Shown here in pieces: positions 25,601-34,857 of a stretch of DNA of 64,000 nt. The translations under genes were made by a program, and so were the position numbers. The notes under the pieces were generated by a model. It did not search any database, was not told the DNA's origin, and was given only the letters and a program-made list of their open reading frames with translations. The DNA comes from Erythrophleum ivorense (Eukaryota; Streptophyta; Magnoliopsida; Fabales; Fabaceae), in assembly GCA_026724425.1 (NCBI GenBank), contig JAIUCV010000004.1, positions 7,388,001 to 7,452,000 of the forward strand. The letters run 5' to 3'. Numbering within the stretch: position 1 is the stretch's first letter; every line of letters starts with the position of its first letter.

Positions 25601-26630
25601 TGCCTGGCTAAGATAGTACTCCCATTTAGACTATTACACTAGATATTAGTTTTCAGATGTCAAGAAGGTATGTTTTTAGGTTCGATATTAGTTTTCTGAT
25701 GTCAAGAAGGTATGTTTTCAGGTTCGAACTTTAACATGTGTTTGCCTAAAGTATCAACAATTTTCTACTTCATCTTTGAATCTTCTCATTCTTGTCTTAT
25801 TCTTTGAATTTGAGAGCATGACTGACCTATTGTAGCTTTGTTGGTTTTGGTTTGCAGAAACATTTGAGGTGGATATCAGTAACACAAAGAAGCTTCTTGA
25901 AGGAGAGCGGGGCAGAATAATCTGTGAGAAAGGCATAATTGTAAGTCCTTCTTAATTTCCTTATTAAGAGTTTCTTGAAAGAACTGTGTTTTTTTAGTGA
26001 TTATCCTGCTAATGATGATCTTGTTCCTTAAATTGTTTGTTTAGATTGTTGGGGAATCTGGTCTGTTTACTCCCAATGATATTGCCTATGTACAAGAAGT
26101 CGGTGTTAAAGCTGTAAGTATTGTGGATTTTATTTTGACATTATCAAACCTGATCAACAAATTTAAAATTATATTTGATATGCTCGATTACTTCCTATAA
26201 ACATCATCCTCAGTGACAATCCTAAACCCTCTGTTGTATTTGAGTCAGCCATATGAATTATGATACAGCCAAGAGTCTTTGGCTGGAATGGGAAGTTTTA
26301 GTGATCTAATGCTTGCAGGAGAAACTTAATAGTGCTAGCGCTAAAAGAATGCAAAGTTAATTTTAATCAGCCACGTCACTCCCATATACCACCAATACGT
26401 TCAAAATCATGTCCTTTGTTGTGCCCCTTGTTAACAATTGAGAGAATACAGTTATTCAAATTCAGTAATCAGTGCCTGCAGCCTATAATGTCAAATTATA
26501 ATTTTTTTTTTCTTTTTTCCAGGTTTTGGTTGGAGAGTCTATTATAACACAAAGTGACCCTGGGAAGGGAATCGGCAATCTTTTTGGCAAAGATATATCT
26601 CTTCAGAGTCTGAGTCAGCAATCTTTCTAG
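13602..26630 (+). CDS. IGPS: Indole-3-glycerol-phosphate synthase, plastid form, 10 exons
   Basis: Converts 1-(2-carboxyphenylamino)-1-deoxyribulose 5-phosphate to indole-3-glycerol phosphate, a late step of tryptophan synthesis in the plastid. Exons: 13602-13742, 14335-14595, 14690-14866, 15788-15862, 16004-16048, 16146-16310, 18577-18655, 25858-25940, 26045-26113, 26523-26630. All introns are GT-AG; the joined length is 1203 nt, 400 residues, close to the size of plant homologues. Residues 1 to about 60 are rich in Ser, Pro and Arg with few acidic residues, as in a transit peptide. The TIM-barrel active-site motifs are present: EVKKASPSRG (176-185), CKEF with Lys239, LVE ending at Glu288, NNRNL (310-314) and GESG (345-348). 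The frame is intact despite 9.4 kb of repeat-rich intron 6 plus intron 7. The ATG was chosen as the first in-frame Met, in CACCATGG context. Confidence 0.95.
14867..15787 (+). other. IGPS intron 3
   Basis: A 921-bp GT-AG intron, T-rich, with no insertion recognised. Confidence 0.85.
16311..18576 (+). other. IGPS intron 6, enlarged by a hAT-like candidate
   Basis: A 2.27-kb GT-AG intron between Glu288 and Val289. About 1 kb of it (16592-17601) is a probable inserted element; the rest shows no coding signal. Confidence 0.85.
16592..17601. mobile_element. Candidate non-autonomous hAT-like element in IGPS intron 6
   Basis: The segment starts CAGGGGCAGAGGCAGAAC and ends in a G/C-rich stretch with GGGGGGGCCAGGG, CTCCCCTGTTCTCCCCTG and GTGTCACTT. 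The 8-mer TACCCAAA occurs on both sides (16584-16591, 17602-17609), the length expected of a hAT target-site duplication. The terminal inverted repeat is poor: GTTCTGCCTCTG, the complement of the left end, only loosely matches GTTCTCCCCTG on the right. The interior is AT-rich with no transposase. Confidence 0.4.
18711..18956 (+). repeat. TRIM-like element, 5' LTR
   Basis: Aligns with the split 3' LTR: both share CTCTAGGATAATTAT, GTCTTGTAGTT, AGGAGG(T/C)TGCT and a closing TT(C/T)AACC(T/A)TGAA. Its expected TG start is mutated, so the left edge is approximate. Confidence 0.72.
18957..18968 (+). other. TRIM-like element, primer-binding site
   Basis: TAGTATCAGAGA differs by two bases from the initiator Met-tRNA site TGGTATCAGAGC and lies immediately after the 5' LTR. 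Confidence 0.65.
19377..19389 (+). other. TRIM-like element, polypurine tract
   Basis: The purine run GAGGGGGAAA lies immediately before the TGTT start of the second LTR. Confidence 0.65.
19390..19461 (+). repeat. TRIM-like element, 3' LTR, left fragment
   Basis: The first 72 bases of the 3' LTR (TGTTAAAG...GGATATT) match 18711 onwards. The match breaks where Copia-B begins and resumes at about 25059. Confidence 0.72.
19462..19911 (-). repeat. Copia-B 3' LTR (450 bp) with internal tandem duplication
   Basis: Aligns with 24744-25058 but is 135 bp longer. The excess is mostly a 118-bp tandem duplication (about 19668-19785 and 19786-19903): GGAATTAAA, then AATACAC..GTTAAATGCAC, and AATAATCAACCATAAATG occur twice. 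The other LTR has one copy. Confidence 0.88.
19912..19930 (-). other. Copia-B polypurine tract
   Basis: On - the sequence before the 3' LTR reads CTCCCCATCTTAAGGGGAG, ending in a purine run adjoining the LTR start. Confidence 0.75.
20229..20680 (-). pseudogene. Copia-B RNase H remnant
   Basis: On -, IDANWATSITNKRSTTSYYNFVW followed by SKKQSVVARSSAGAEYRAL (20229-20435 open) is the copia RNase H core, first aspartate included. The C-terminal third is not recognisable beyond 20229. Upstream on - (20440-20660) a stop-broken segment matches the RT-RNase H linker (KYQKLVGKLI, then LAHTRPDVSF). Confidence 0.88.
20690..21815 (-). pseudogene. Copia-B reverse transcriptase, interrupted by a MITE
   Basis: On -, the N-terminal RVT_2 segment (21544-21813, with KWRLAVNEEINALQKNGTW) is followed by FYGLKQSPRA near 21240. 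The catalytic box reads YVDN, not YVDD, near 20845. Between these two landmarks a 213-bp foreign segment (20863-21075) interrupts the gene. Several stops and frame changes add to the damage. Confidence 0.88.
20863..21075. mobile_element. 213-bp MITE inside Copia-B reverse transcriptase
   Basis: The segment starts CTTTTGGTTGGAGG and ends CAAACCAAACG, so its outer 9-10 bases are inverted repeats with one mismatch. AGGT lies on both sides (20859-20862, 21076-21079). Homology to copia RT stops at one edge and resumes at the other. There is no coding capacity. The superfamily is not certain; an apparent 3-4 bp duplication would fit PIF/Harbinger-type or related elements. Confidence 0.65.
21958..23165 (-). 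pseudogene. Copia-B integrase remnant
   Basis: On -, open segment 22308-22913 (201 codons) contains LLHSENDKEYFNN (in place of LRSDNG.EF), TPQQNDLTERKNKHFLEVA with the third catalytic residue Glu, LWGEAILTLAYLINRMP and the GYSPNQKRYACVSPTLRK C-terminal motif. The upstream piece 22913-23161 holds the zinc-binding region remnant and first core strand. The stop between the two pieces and the changed catalytic context make it inactive. Confidence 0.9.
23290..23575 (-). pseudogene. Copia-B protease remnant
   Basis: On -, VVDSEASDHVTNGSSLF marks the aspartic protease site, with DSGA changed to DSEA. It continues through VKIADGTPTHVLGFGTI and LLVPSLQCNLLSISKVLKD, the usual lead into the GAG_pre-integrase region. 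Confidence 0.88.
23800..24720 (-). pseudogene. Copia-B gag remnant with intact zinc knuckle
   Basis: On -, a retrotransposon Gag region begins near 24700 and is frameshifted and stop-broken. The clearest open piece is 24002-24217. At about 23815-23870 CEHCQKPRHTKERC is a complete CX2CX4HX4C zinc knuckle followed by WKLYGKP-type residues. Confidence 0.82.
24731..24743 (-). other. Copia-B primer-binding site
   Basis: On - the bases after the 5' LTR read TGGTATCAGAGCC, complementary to initiator Met-tRNA. This fixes the element's direction. Confidence 0.88.
24744..25058 (-). repeat. Copia-B 5' LTR
   Basis: About 315 bp, similar along its length to 19462-19911 except for the duplicated block there. 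The right edge is 25055-25058 because the terminal bases are mutated. Confidence 0.88.
25059..25248 (+). repeat. TRIM-like element, 3' LTR, right fragment
   Basis: Continues the alignment with the 5' LTR (about 18775-18956) after the copia insertion. The right edge is approximate because the terminal CA is not preserved. Confidence 0.68.
25281..25420. repeat. 70-bp tandem duplication in IGPS intron 7
   Basis: 25281-25350 and 25351-25420 differ at only about three bases. A (TG)n-rich run and CATGCACGCGCGC follow to about 25447. Confidence 0.93.
25642..25725. repeat. 42-bp tandem duplication in IGPS intron 7
   Basis: 25642-25683 and 25684-25725, each starting GATATTAGTTTTC, are nearly identical. 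They lie 132 bp before exon 8. Confidence 0.92.
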
Positions 26631-26800
26631 CATTTGAGGTTACAGATTTTGATCTGCTGCCTTGTGCCTTTGCTTGTATGTACCAAAAATAAGTTATGCA
26701 TATTTCAAAATGCTTTTGAATTGGGTTATGTAAGATGTTAATTTTCTATGTGAAGTCGTTGTGACATTTAAGCCAAGTTTGCAACAACTCTTCTGTGTCC
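26631..26800 (+). other. IGPS 3' untranslated region (approximate)
   Basis: T/G-rich sequence after the TAG stop. AAAAATAAGTT near 26686 is a possible near-upstream polyadenylation element. The end of the transcript is not defined. Confidence 0.45.
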
Positions 26801-27925
26801 TTACTCCTTACCGTTCTAGTGAATCTTCGTTTTAATATTTGGCATAAGCCTTCTCTATTTGGGCTGTTTCATTTGCTCATTCCTTTTAACAAATTCTAAT
26901 AATTGTTGTTAGTCTAGAAGAGGCCAAGCAGTGGGTGAATTGGCCTTTTAACAAATAAATTTACAAATTAAAATTTTCACAAAAAATTCAAGTTCCAATA
27001 ATGTTATGTTTCTTGAAAATGTGCATGAGTTTGTAAAGCAGTGTGGTAGATAACAGAATGTAACAAACTGAAAAATTAGAGAGATTAAGGGAGGAGAAGA
27101 TCACCCTAGTAGATTTATAGTAATTTAGACCTAAGTGGTCTTATATCTATTCTTCAAGTATATAACAAGAGAATTTTAATGTATGAAGGTAATTACAATT
27201 ATAGCTAGACAACCTTTTGTTGATAATCACTTCTACAAACTTTTAATTTCCAACCGCTAAGAAAACTTTAAGGGATCACGCTCGTGTTTTACCATTTGAA
27301 AATTCAAGATTGCTTAAACTTGTGATTAGCTCCTTGACTTTTATTACCTAATTATCAAGGTAACCCAAACCTCCTACAATCTCACGTAACTCACTTGGAT
27401 TCTCTTAGATTCCTAACAACCTAGGTAAAATATGAAACTGTATAAGTTTTAAGCACATGCTTACACATAACACTTAAAGTAGCTCACTTAGAACTTAACA
27501 GATGCTGAACAACTCAATCAGAGGATTGACATAGTAAATTTTCAACAAGCAAGTAGGTGAAGTACAACTTTCTTTAAGGTAGCCTATGTTCTTCTTGCCT
27601 TCTTCAATACACTTCTTAAAATAGCCAATCATTTGCATTAGCCTTTACTCAAAGATATTCATCTCTTCAATGCAACTTGTTTTTGCCAAGTGGATTGCTC
27701 ACAAGCAAGGCAATGACTGCATCAAAAAAATCCTAGCCATTCAATTGATTGGATTGTTCCCTCATAACATGTGACAAACTTTTTATTTTTTAAAGAAATT
27801 CTAATAATCTAAAGCAGTGCGTCAGCTCATTCTCACAAAAAATGTATTGTTTGCTCCATACCAAATCCAAATCTCCATTTGCTCTAGATTGATAACCCAA
27901 AGTGGTGTGTCGGCTCATTCCCAAG
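26801..27925. other. Gene-free stretch after IGPS
   Basis: No coding region is recognised. Two similar phrases, GTGCGTCAGCTCATTCTCA (about 27819) and GTGTGTCGGCTCATTCCCA (about 27904), are about 85 bp apart. Confidence 0.4.
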
Positions 27926-27929
27926 GTGC

Positions 27930-28965
27930 TTTCTTCCAAGCCCATACTTAATGTGAGGCATAGATGCCCTTTCATGTGGACCAATAAGGGTTTGCCAATT
28001 TAGTACCACATGGCAAGCTATGTTGATTGGGTGACTATTTTTCAAAATTGAAAACATAACCAACACACTAAGAAATAAAGAAATGGTATTAGCAATTGAA
28101 TCCCTCATAAACATTAGAAAAAGACAATGTCCTTTGTTCTTATGAATTATCGCTTAGCCCCAATAATCAAGTTAATTTATCCAAACCCACGTCGCTTCCC
28201 ATTTACAATACCATGATACTTAATGCATTTCTAATTTCCTAGATGAGCAGTTGACTTTCATTATCTATCAATTGACTTTTTTACTTCTCTCAATGAGTAG
28301 TCAACTTTCATGACCTATTACTCAACTTATCAATTTATTTTCTACTTCTTTAGATGAGCAGTGGACTTTTCTTTCCTATCGATCAACTTATTGCACCTTA
28401 GCTTATCCAAAAAGGTGTTGTTCGTCTTTGATCCCATAGCCAAATGCTTTTTCTAGCTTCAAACAATAGCAAACCCAACCTTAGTGAGATAAAAAAATTT
28501 AGCATTTCCTTGAAATGATTACAATAAAATCATGAGAAGCTCACTAACCTTCAAGAACATCATTGAAGCAAATGGAACTAGTTTTTGGCTATGGCAACTT
28601 GATTTAGGTTTGTTGGTGGCTTGCTAATGAAAGATGAGTAGCTTGGTTTGTCAATTGAGCAGATGCTGGGATTTGGGTTAAGGTTGAAGGAGGAGCACAT
28701 GGCATTATAAATGGGAAGGGATGTGGGACTAGGCAAGCTAACCAAACTATTAGGGCTAAGTTGTAATTAACAAGAACAAAGGGTATTATGTTAGGCTAAT
28801 GTTTATGAGGGATTCAATTGTAAATACTATTTTTTATTTCTAAGTGTCTTGCGCATGTTTTCAATTTTAGAAAATAGTCACCCAGTTAATGTAGCTTATC
28901 ATATGGTGTTGAGCTAGTCCACGTGGAAGGGCATCCATACCTCCTAATAAGTGTGGGCATGGAAG
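27930..28965. repeat. Imperfect inverted repeat of about 1 kb, arms about 280 bp
   Basis: The left arm (about 27930-28215) is the reverse complement, with mismatches, of the right arm (about 28690-28965). Shared blocks include TAATGTTTATGAGGGATTC, TTTTCAATTTT..AAAATAGTCACCCA, TAAATGGGAAG and AAGAACAAAGG. The loop (28216-28690) holds no recognised gene but includes three degenerate units of 50-60 bp near 28240-28390. No terminal motif or target duplication was established, so it may be an inverted duplication or a foldback-type element. Confidence 0.7.
28240..28395. repeat. Degenerate tandem triplet with (T)CAAYTG cores
   Basis: Units begin GATGAGCAGTTGACTTTC, AATGAGTAGTCAACTTTC and GATGAGCAGTGGACTTTT, each followed by CCTAT/TCTAT and CAATTGAC or CAACTTA. 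The same short cores recur at 31905-32030. Confidence 0.55.
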
Positions 28966-30180
28966 AATTTACCAAATCTTAATGGACAAGTGGGATGTTT
29001 TGGAGATGAATTGTAGGCCACATCAAACTTGAACAAGAAAAAAAAAAAAGACTAGTTAGCAACATGTTAAAAATTTAAGATTCGTATGGAATGAGATAAG
29101 AAATAAGAAATCATTTTGGCACATTTCAAATTTAAGGGACTAATTTAAAAATTTGAATTAAACTAAGAAATTAGAATACTAATTTAACTTACAATTTAAC
29201 ATGAGATAAATCTTTTGCACATGAAATAATTTATTTGGATATAGCTAAGGGTGGAAACTTAGGAAAAATATTTAGGTTTAAATGTTATTTTTATGTTAAA
29301 AACAAGAATAATATATTTTTTTTCTAGTAGTTAGAGAGATTTAAGTGAAGAGCTTATGCAAGGAAATGTACAAAAGGGTGGAGAATCAAACATCCATGTA
29401 TTATTTGAACTAAAGTTTTTAGAGAAAAAAAATTATTTCCATGCTTTTTCATTCACACAATTCTCACAAGTTACATCCTATACTTTGGAGAGTTTGTTCA
29501 CTTTTAAAGGGATGGTGTGTCTGCATGAGTGAATAAGACGCAAGGCTTTGAGATAGTGTGAGAGTCATTAACCTTAGAAGAGAAGTCACCTAATAGATTG
29601 ATTAGTTATTTCTTATAAATCAATCTTGGAGATGAAAATAATTGAACCTTAGCGAGCAAGACATTTGACTTACTATTTTTATATTGGTTCTTCAAGTAAT
29701 TATTAGGATTACTACAACTTTTGATTATCTTATTGTAGATGCATACTTCATTCTATAGTAAACGTAGCTTAAAGGTATTAGAAATTTGGGGTTGCAATGC
29801 AGTTATAAAATTAGAATAGAAAATTAGATCAAAGGCTTTGAAAAGTGTGTATATTATATTATCCTTAGAGTAAGATTTGTCTTTATTTAATGTTGCAACG
29901 CCTTAACAAATTTGCTTTTAAGAGTTATTCAAAGCATTTTAAAGAGACATATTCAACAAATAGTATATTCCTCTTTTTTAATAGTATTGCCTTTAATCAA
30001 AGAATTGCGATAATAGAAGGCTTATTTATATTTCTCATATTTTGATTTATATGCTTAGAATTAATCTTTTATGAATCAATCTTTTATAAAGTTGATTTTG
30101 AACTATTATATCTTTTTACAAATTTGAAATGATTGGTTGAATTTGTTCATATTTCTACTTATCCAAAAGTCATTTAACTA
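28966..30180. other. Gene-free AT-rich DNA with a dispersed repeat
   Basis: No gene is seen. About 29685-29790 (with TTGTAGATGCATACTTCATT) is repeated at about 32612-32712. Confidence 0.45.
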
Positions 30181-30182
30181 TT

Positions 30183-31830
30183 ATATCACTATAACAAAAA
30201 CTATGAATACTGATTGAACTTTCAATTGAAAAAAATATCAATTTCAATTAGAAATCATATATTTCTAATTGAATTTTAAGTTAGATAAGTAGTCGATTTT
30301 CCCATTGTTGGTATTTTGGCCCCAATTGAATTTCAGTCAACCAATAGTGCAACATAATGACACTATGCAATTTTTGCTATGTGCAGCTTTTTAATTTTTG
30401 ACTATATATGGACTCTGTCACCAAAGTTCAGTTGGAAGCAATATTTTTAATTATATTTAATTTTTTTATAAATGTAAATATATTTTAAAACCAAATAATA
30501 TTTTTGTTCATTTTCTTTCTGAGTTTATATGGGCTTCTCGTTCTTCATCATGTTTTGGGACTTATTTTGTTCTTCATGATCTTTTTTTTCATCTTGTTAT
30601 TTTCCTTCATTCTCTTTCTTCTTTCGTTTGTTTAAATTTTCATCTCTCCAATTCATTTGCATCAAACCTTAAATAAATTTTGTTCACTTGTATTTGTAAA
30701 GAAAACAAAATAAGAAAAAAGAAACCAGATACACTAATGATCAATTCAGATTCTAACCAAACGAGTAAACAAAATAACAACAGAAAATTTAAAAGAAAAA
30801 ACTTTTAAAATTGCAACCAAATCAAAACTTATAAATTATTTTTACCTGCAACAAATAAACAAAACAAAAAATGAAAGATGAACGAGATAAGTTGGGAGAG
30901 CTGAATCACAAAAGCAAAAAATAAGAAAAGAAGGAAAATGAAATCTTATTAGAAAACTAGAAGAAAAAAGTCTAGAGGAAAGGAGAAGAAGAAGATAAGA
31001 AGAAGAATTCTGAATGAAAATCAAAATAATTTAGATTCAAAAAGTTAGTTTATACAGAGATACAAATTTAGTGGGCTAAAATTTGCCTAAAAAAATTTGA
31101 ATTTATGAATCAAAAATTTAAATTTAAGGTTTTTTGAATGCATTCGGACAAAAAATTGGTCAGACATGGATGACCATTTTTCTGTTAGAACATGTTCTGG
31201 TAGAAAAATGGCTAGACATGTGTGATTGTTTTTCTTCTAGCACATAGAATATCAGTTGAACATTTATCAGACCATGATTCTGTTAGAATACAATATATCT
31301 AATTATCATTGCATTGCCCACTTTTAATTGGTAATGCAATGATACTTTATATTATATTTATATATCTAATTATACTTTATAATTAATATTTTATATACAA
31401 TATTTATTATTTATATTTTTTATCTGTTATTATATACTATTCTAATTAAATTATAATTAAAATATTATAATTCTAAAAATTCTTTTATGTTATTATTTTT
31501 ATTAAAATTCTTATTTTTTAAATATATATTTTTAATTGAGCAAAAAATATTTAAATTTTAAAGTTGAAAAAGATAGTAAAAAAATATTCTAATTGAAAAA
31601 AAAAATACTTGACTGAGCTGAATGGCTGACAAATTTTGTCCTGTGCAGTTTTTTGTCAAATTTGGGGGCATATTTTTTTATTTTCCACTGTTGAGTGAAT
31701 AAATTTTTTTTCCTAACTAAAAGTTAGTTGGAAATCATATAAATGTTAAAAACGAAAAAAAATTTATCATACCAATCATAATTCAATTGAAAAAGATCAG
31801 TCGAAAAAATCAATATTGCATGGTATGATG
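30183..31830. mobile_element. Candidate CACTA-like non-autonomous element
   Basis: The left edge CACTATAACAAAAACT resembles En/Spm (CACTA) termini. Subterminal DNA at about 30280-30420 loosely matches the reverse complement of about 31640-31760, including TTAGTTAGG/TTAGATAAG and a GTGCAG(C/T) motif. No matching CACTA end was found on the right and there is no transposase. The interior has a T-rich then an A/G-rich block (30530-31030) and a strong 38-bp palindrome. Confidence 0.3.
31174..31211. repeat. 38-bp near-perfect palindrome
   Basis: CCATTTTTCT and AGAAAAATGG form the outer arms around the self-complementary core AGAACATGTTCT. Only the two 3-base spacers (GTT, GGT) fail to pair. It is flanked by direct repeats of AGACATG. 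Confidence 0.85.
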
Positions 31831-31904
31831 AAATCTCATGACCACCCAAATCAACAAATACCAAATCAGATAGAATCTTAAATTTTTGCAATTTTCTTTT
31901 TTGA

Positions 31905-32030
31905 TTAATCAACTGGCATTAGACACCAGTCAACTGCTGTTCCCAAAATACTTCCAGGGACCTCTCTACTTCAGACCGATCAACTGGAAGTTAGTTCTTA
32001 GTCAATTGCATCATAAACCAATTGACTGGT
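31905..32030. repeat. Cluster of TCAACTG / TCAATTG motifs
   Basis: Within about 120 bp there are five cores (AATCAACTGG, AGTCAACTG, GATCAACTGG, AGTCAATTG, CCAATTGACTGG). A similar cluster is at 28240-28390. An open frame over it (31886-32089) is probably not a gene. Confidence 0.55.
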
Positions 32031-32084
32031 CTCCTAAAGATTATCTGTTTAGGAGCCTATCTTGTAAACTAGCATTTTATATTT

Positions 32085-33020
32085 CATGATATTTTCATAA
32101 GATAGAATATTAAATTATAAGATATAGTATTTGAGATGTCTATATTGATTTGTTATGACAATTGGAAATTGTCATGGGAAAATATTTTATAAAAATTAAC
32201 AAATTAAAAGAAACGTGATGTAAATAATTTTTTAGTTATATGAAATACTATTTAAAATAGTGTTATCATGTAACATGTTGATATTTTGAATGATATATGT
32301 TATTTTAAATATTAATATATCAATTATAAATATCTTAAATATTAATTAAGATCTAAAATATTAAAATTAAAATAACCATATAGCAATCTTAAAACCTTTA
32401 CTACTAATTTACTCCTCAGTCCTCGTCATTAAACTACTCTTACTCCTAGAATAGCCTGTAGAAGTAAACTTTCAAATCAGTGACCGATGGCTGCTGAGAT
32501 AGCCATATGTTCTTCGTTAAACTAAAATATTCAAACATTTATTGGGGGATCAAGTTATCTATGTTATATGATTTTTCTCTATTATTTGCACGCTATTTTA
32601 TATTGGTTTTTCATGTAATTATGAGGATTACAACATCTTCTGATTATTTTATTGTAGATGCATACTTCATTTTATAGTACACGCATGTAGCCTAAAGGTT
32701 CTAAGATCTACCTTTCAGGAAGCACTTGGTAAACTATTATTCATATTTAATGATATTTTAGATATTATAAGATCAAATATCAAAGTATAATATATCATAG
32801 TATTTGGGTTGTATATATATTTGTTACAATAATTGGAAATTGTCATTAAAATATATTTTATAAAAGTTAACAAATTTAAGAGGAGTACGATGATAAAAAA
32901 TTCTTATGATTTTCAAGTTATACGTGATGTCATTTAAAATAACACACACGCACGCACACACATATATATAATTTTATGACATCTTAATATCCTGAATGAC
33001 ATTTGTTATTTTATATATTA
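32085..33020. repeat. Pair of diverged direct repeats about 650 bp apart
   Basis: About 32085-32320 and 32735-33020 share GATATTTT, AATTGGAAATTGTCAT, ATTTTATAAAA(A/G)TTAACAAATT and ATTTAAAATA. A (CA)n(TA)n microsatellite lies at about 32940-32970 in the second unit. The stretch is otherwise AT-rich and gene-free. Confidence 0.65.
32415..32610. repeat. Direct repeat, copy 1 (partner at 34340-34620)
   Basis: Shares GTGACCGATGGCT, GCCATATGTTCTTCGTT / GCCATGTTCTTCGTT, TATATGATTTT and GCTCTATTATTTG with 34340-34620, in the same order and orientation, about 1.9 kb apart. Confidence 0.7.
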
Positions 33021-34335
33021 ATGTTTCAAATAAAAATATTGTCAACTCTTGACTATTTGAATATATTTTGCATATTTTAGGATGAATTTTGATAAATATA
33101 TAATTTAATTTTTTAAAAAAATTATTTCATGCAAGTTTTTATTGTAAGTGTACATAACTTATTTTGTAAATTTTGGATATTTTAAATGACAAGTTTTTAT
33201 TCATAATAAATAATAATTAAATTAAGAATTAATTTGATTTTAATTATTTTGCAAGGGTACATGCAATGTTGAGACTTATTAGAAAAACGAGATTAGATAA
33301 TGATTTGGATTTGAAAATCTTTTAAGAAAGGGGCAATTTTGAAAGAAGAAATTAGAACTAATTTGTCGTTTATCTATAAGGATGCCTGGAAATTAGAAAA
33401 GGCATGCTTCAAGGCTTTGAAAATTACCAATACTATAAAAAACTTGAAGGATCCATCCAGAAGTTGTGGTCATCAATTTTGTCTTAGTTCTCTACTTTTT
33501 GGTATTTATGAATTTTCTTAGGATTAGTTTAAAGATTTTAGTTTTGATGATGGATAGCTAAACCTTATAATTTTTGAGTTTAGATAAATATGTTTATAAA
33601 TTATGTTTGAATTTGGAATACTCATGTTAACTTTTCTTCCATTAATTTATTATTCATTTTATAATCATTTGCAAATTATTAGTCCTTTTTTTTATGAATC
33701 TTTTATATGGATTGAAAAGTAAATTGATATAAGGGATTATTTGAATAATAAATTATTGTTTTAAATTTTATAATATATAAATCTTATCTAAACGATATTG
33801 TAACATCCGTATATGTCAAGTTGCTATATGTAAGCGTACACTAAAGTTTATAAACTTATTTGGTTTGAATTAGAGTCTATGACAAATAGGTGTAGAACTA
33901 ATATAAATATACATGTTTTATATCAAAAAAGAATTATATATATATTAAAAAATCAACTATTAATTAAAATAAAAATTAATAGCATGAGTTACTATATATA
34001 TATCTATTTATATGAAGTAAATATTGAAACTCTAAACTCTAATTTTTTTAAAAATTAATTTAGTCAAGTTATTTAATTTTAATTAAGTTGTTTTTAAGTC
34101 ATAGTTAATTAATTTTATTTTTCTATTTTTTAGATAATGGAAAATAATTAATGAAAATTAATACTTGATCAACTTTATTTGTGAGATGATATTTTATTTA
34201 TTTTTATACTATTATGTGACTGTTATATTTATAAGAGATTATAAACAAATATTTTAATAATCAACTAACATTTAAACTGTTCAAGTTATTAAAATGATGA
34301 TATATCAAACGAGTTGTGTTTAAAACTATTTTTAG
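33021..34335. other. Gene-free AT-rich DNA
   Basis: No gene, RNA or recognisable element. A 60-codon open frame at 33339-33521 has no recognised homology. Confidence 0.45.
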
Positions 34336-34339
34336 CTAT

Positions 34340-34620
34340 TAATACACTCCCCAGCCCTCGCCATTAAACTATTCAATGTCTATTTGGATTTATGTTCAAA
34401 AATTATGTTTGTATAAAATAATAATTTATTACTTCGTGTGAAACGTAATTTAAAAAGAGTGGAACGGGTTTCCAAATGTCAAATTTCAAACGGGTGACCG
34501 ATGGCTACTGAGACTGCCATGTTCTTCGTTGATGTAAAATATTCAACCCAGCACTTATTGAGGGATCAATTTATCTATATTATATGATTTTGCTCTATTA
34601 TTTGTTTGTTATTTTATTTA
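34340..34620. repeat. Direct repeat, copy 2 (partner at 32415-32610)
   Basis: The partner of 32415-32610. The two differ by substitutions and by an insertion in this copy near 34380-34480. Confidence 0.7.
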
Positions 34621-34857
34621 TTTGTTGAGCTGTTTGTTCAACGGTCTCAACATAGAGTTGATCTACGCGTTTCACGGAAAACAAAGGGAAATATTTTAGT
34701 CTTTGTTGTCACACCCAACTGCAAGATATACGGTCAAAAAAACATTTATTATTAAGCATTATTTATCGCCTTCTCCGTCAGAAATGGCTCGTATCTTTTA
34801 ACCTAGTCCACTAACTTTTTTTGTCTTCCAATGGTGGCGAAAATGAAAGGAAACTTC

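Larger units (their letters stand above)
18656..25857 (+). other. IGPS intron 7, 7.2 kb, built of nested retroelements
   Basis: The intron separates the split codon of residue 315. It contains a TRIM-like LTR element (18711-about 25248), an antisense copia element inside that (19462-about 25058) and a MITE inside the copia (20863-21075), then two short tandem duplications. Splice sites (G|GTATG and TTTGCAG|A) are normal. Confidence 0.9.

Noticed and set aside
31886..32089. 67-codon frame over the CAACTG motif cluster
   Set aside because: The repeated INQL/INW-like residues follow from the repeated DNA motif. No sign of a real protein.
33339..33521. 60-codon frame on +
   Set aside because: No recognised homology, upstream signal or splice partner. 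Chance open frame in AT-rich DNA.
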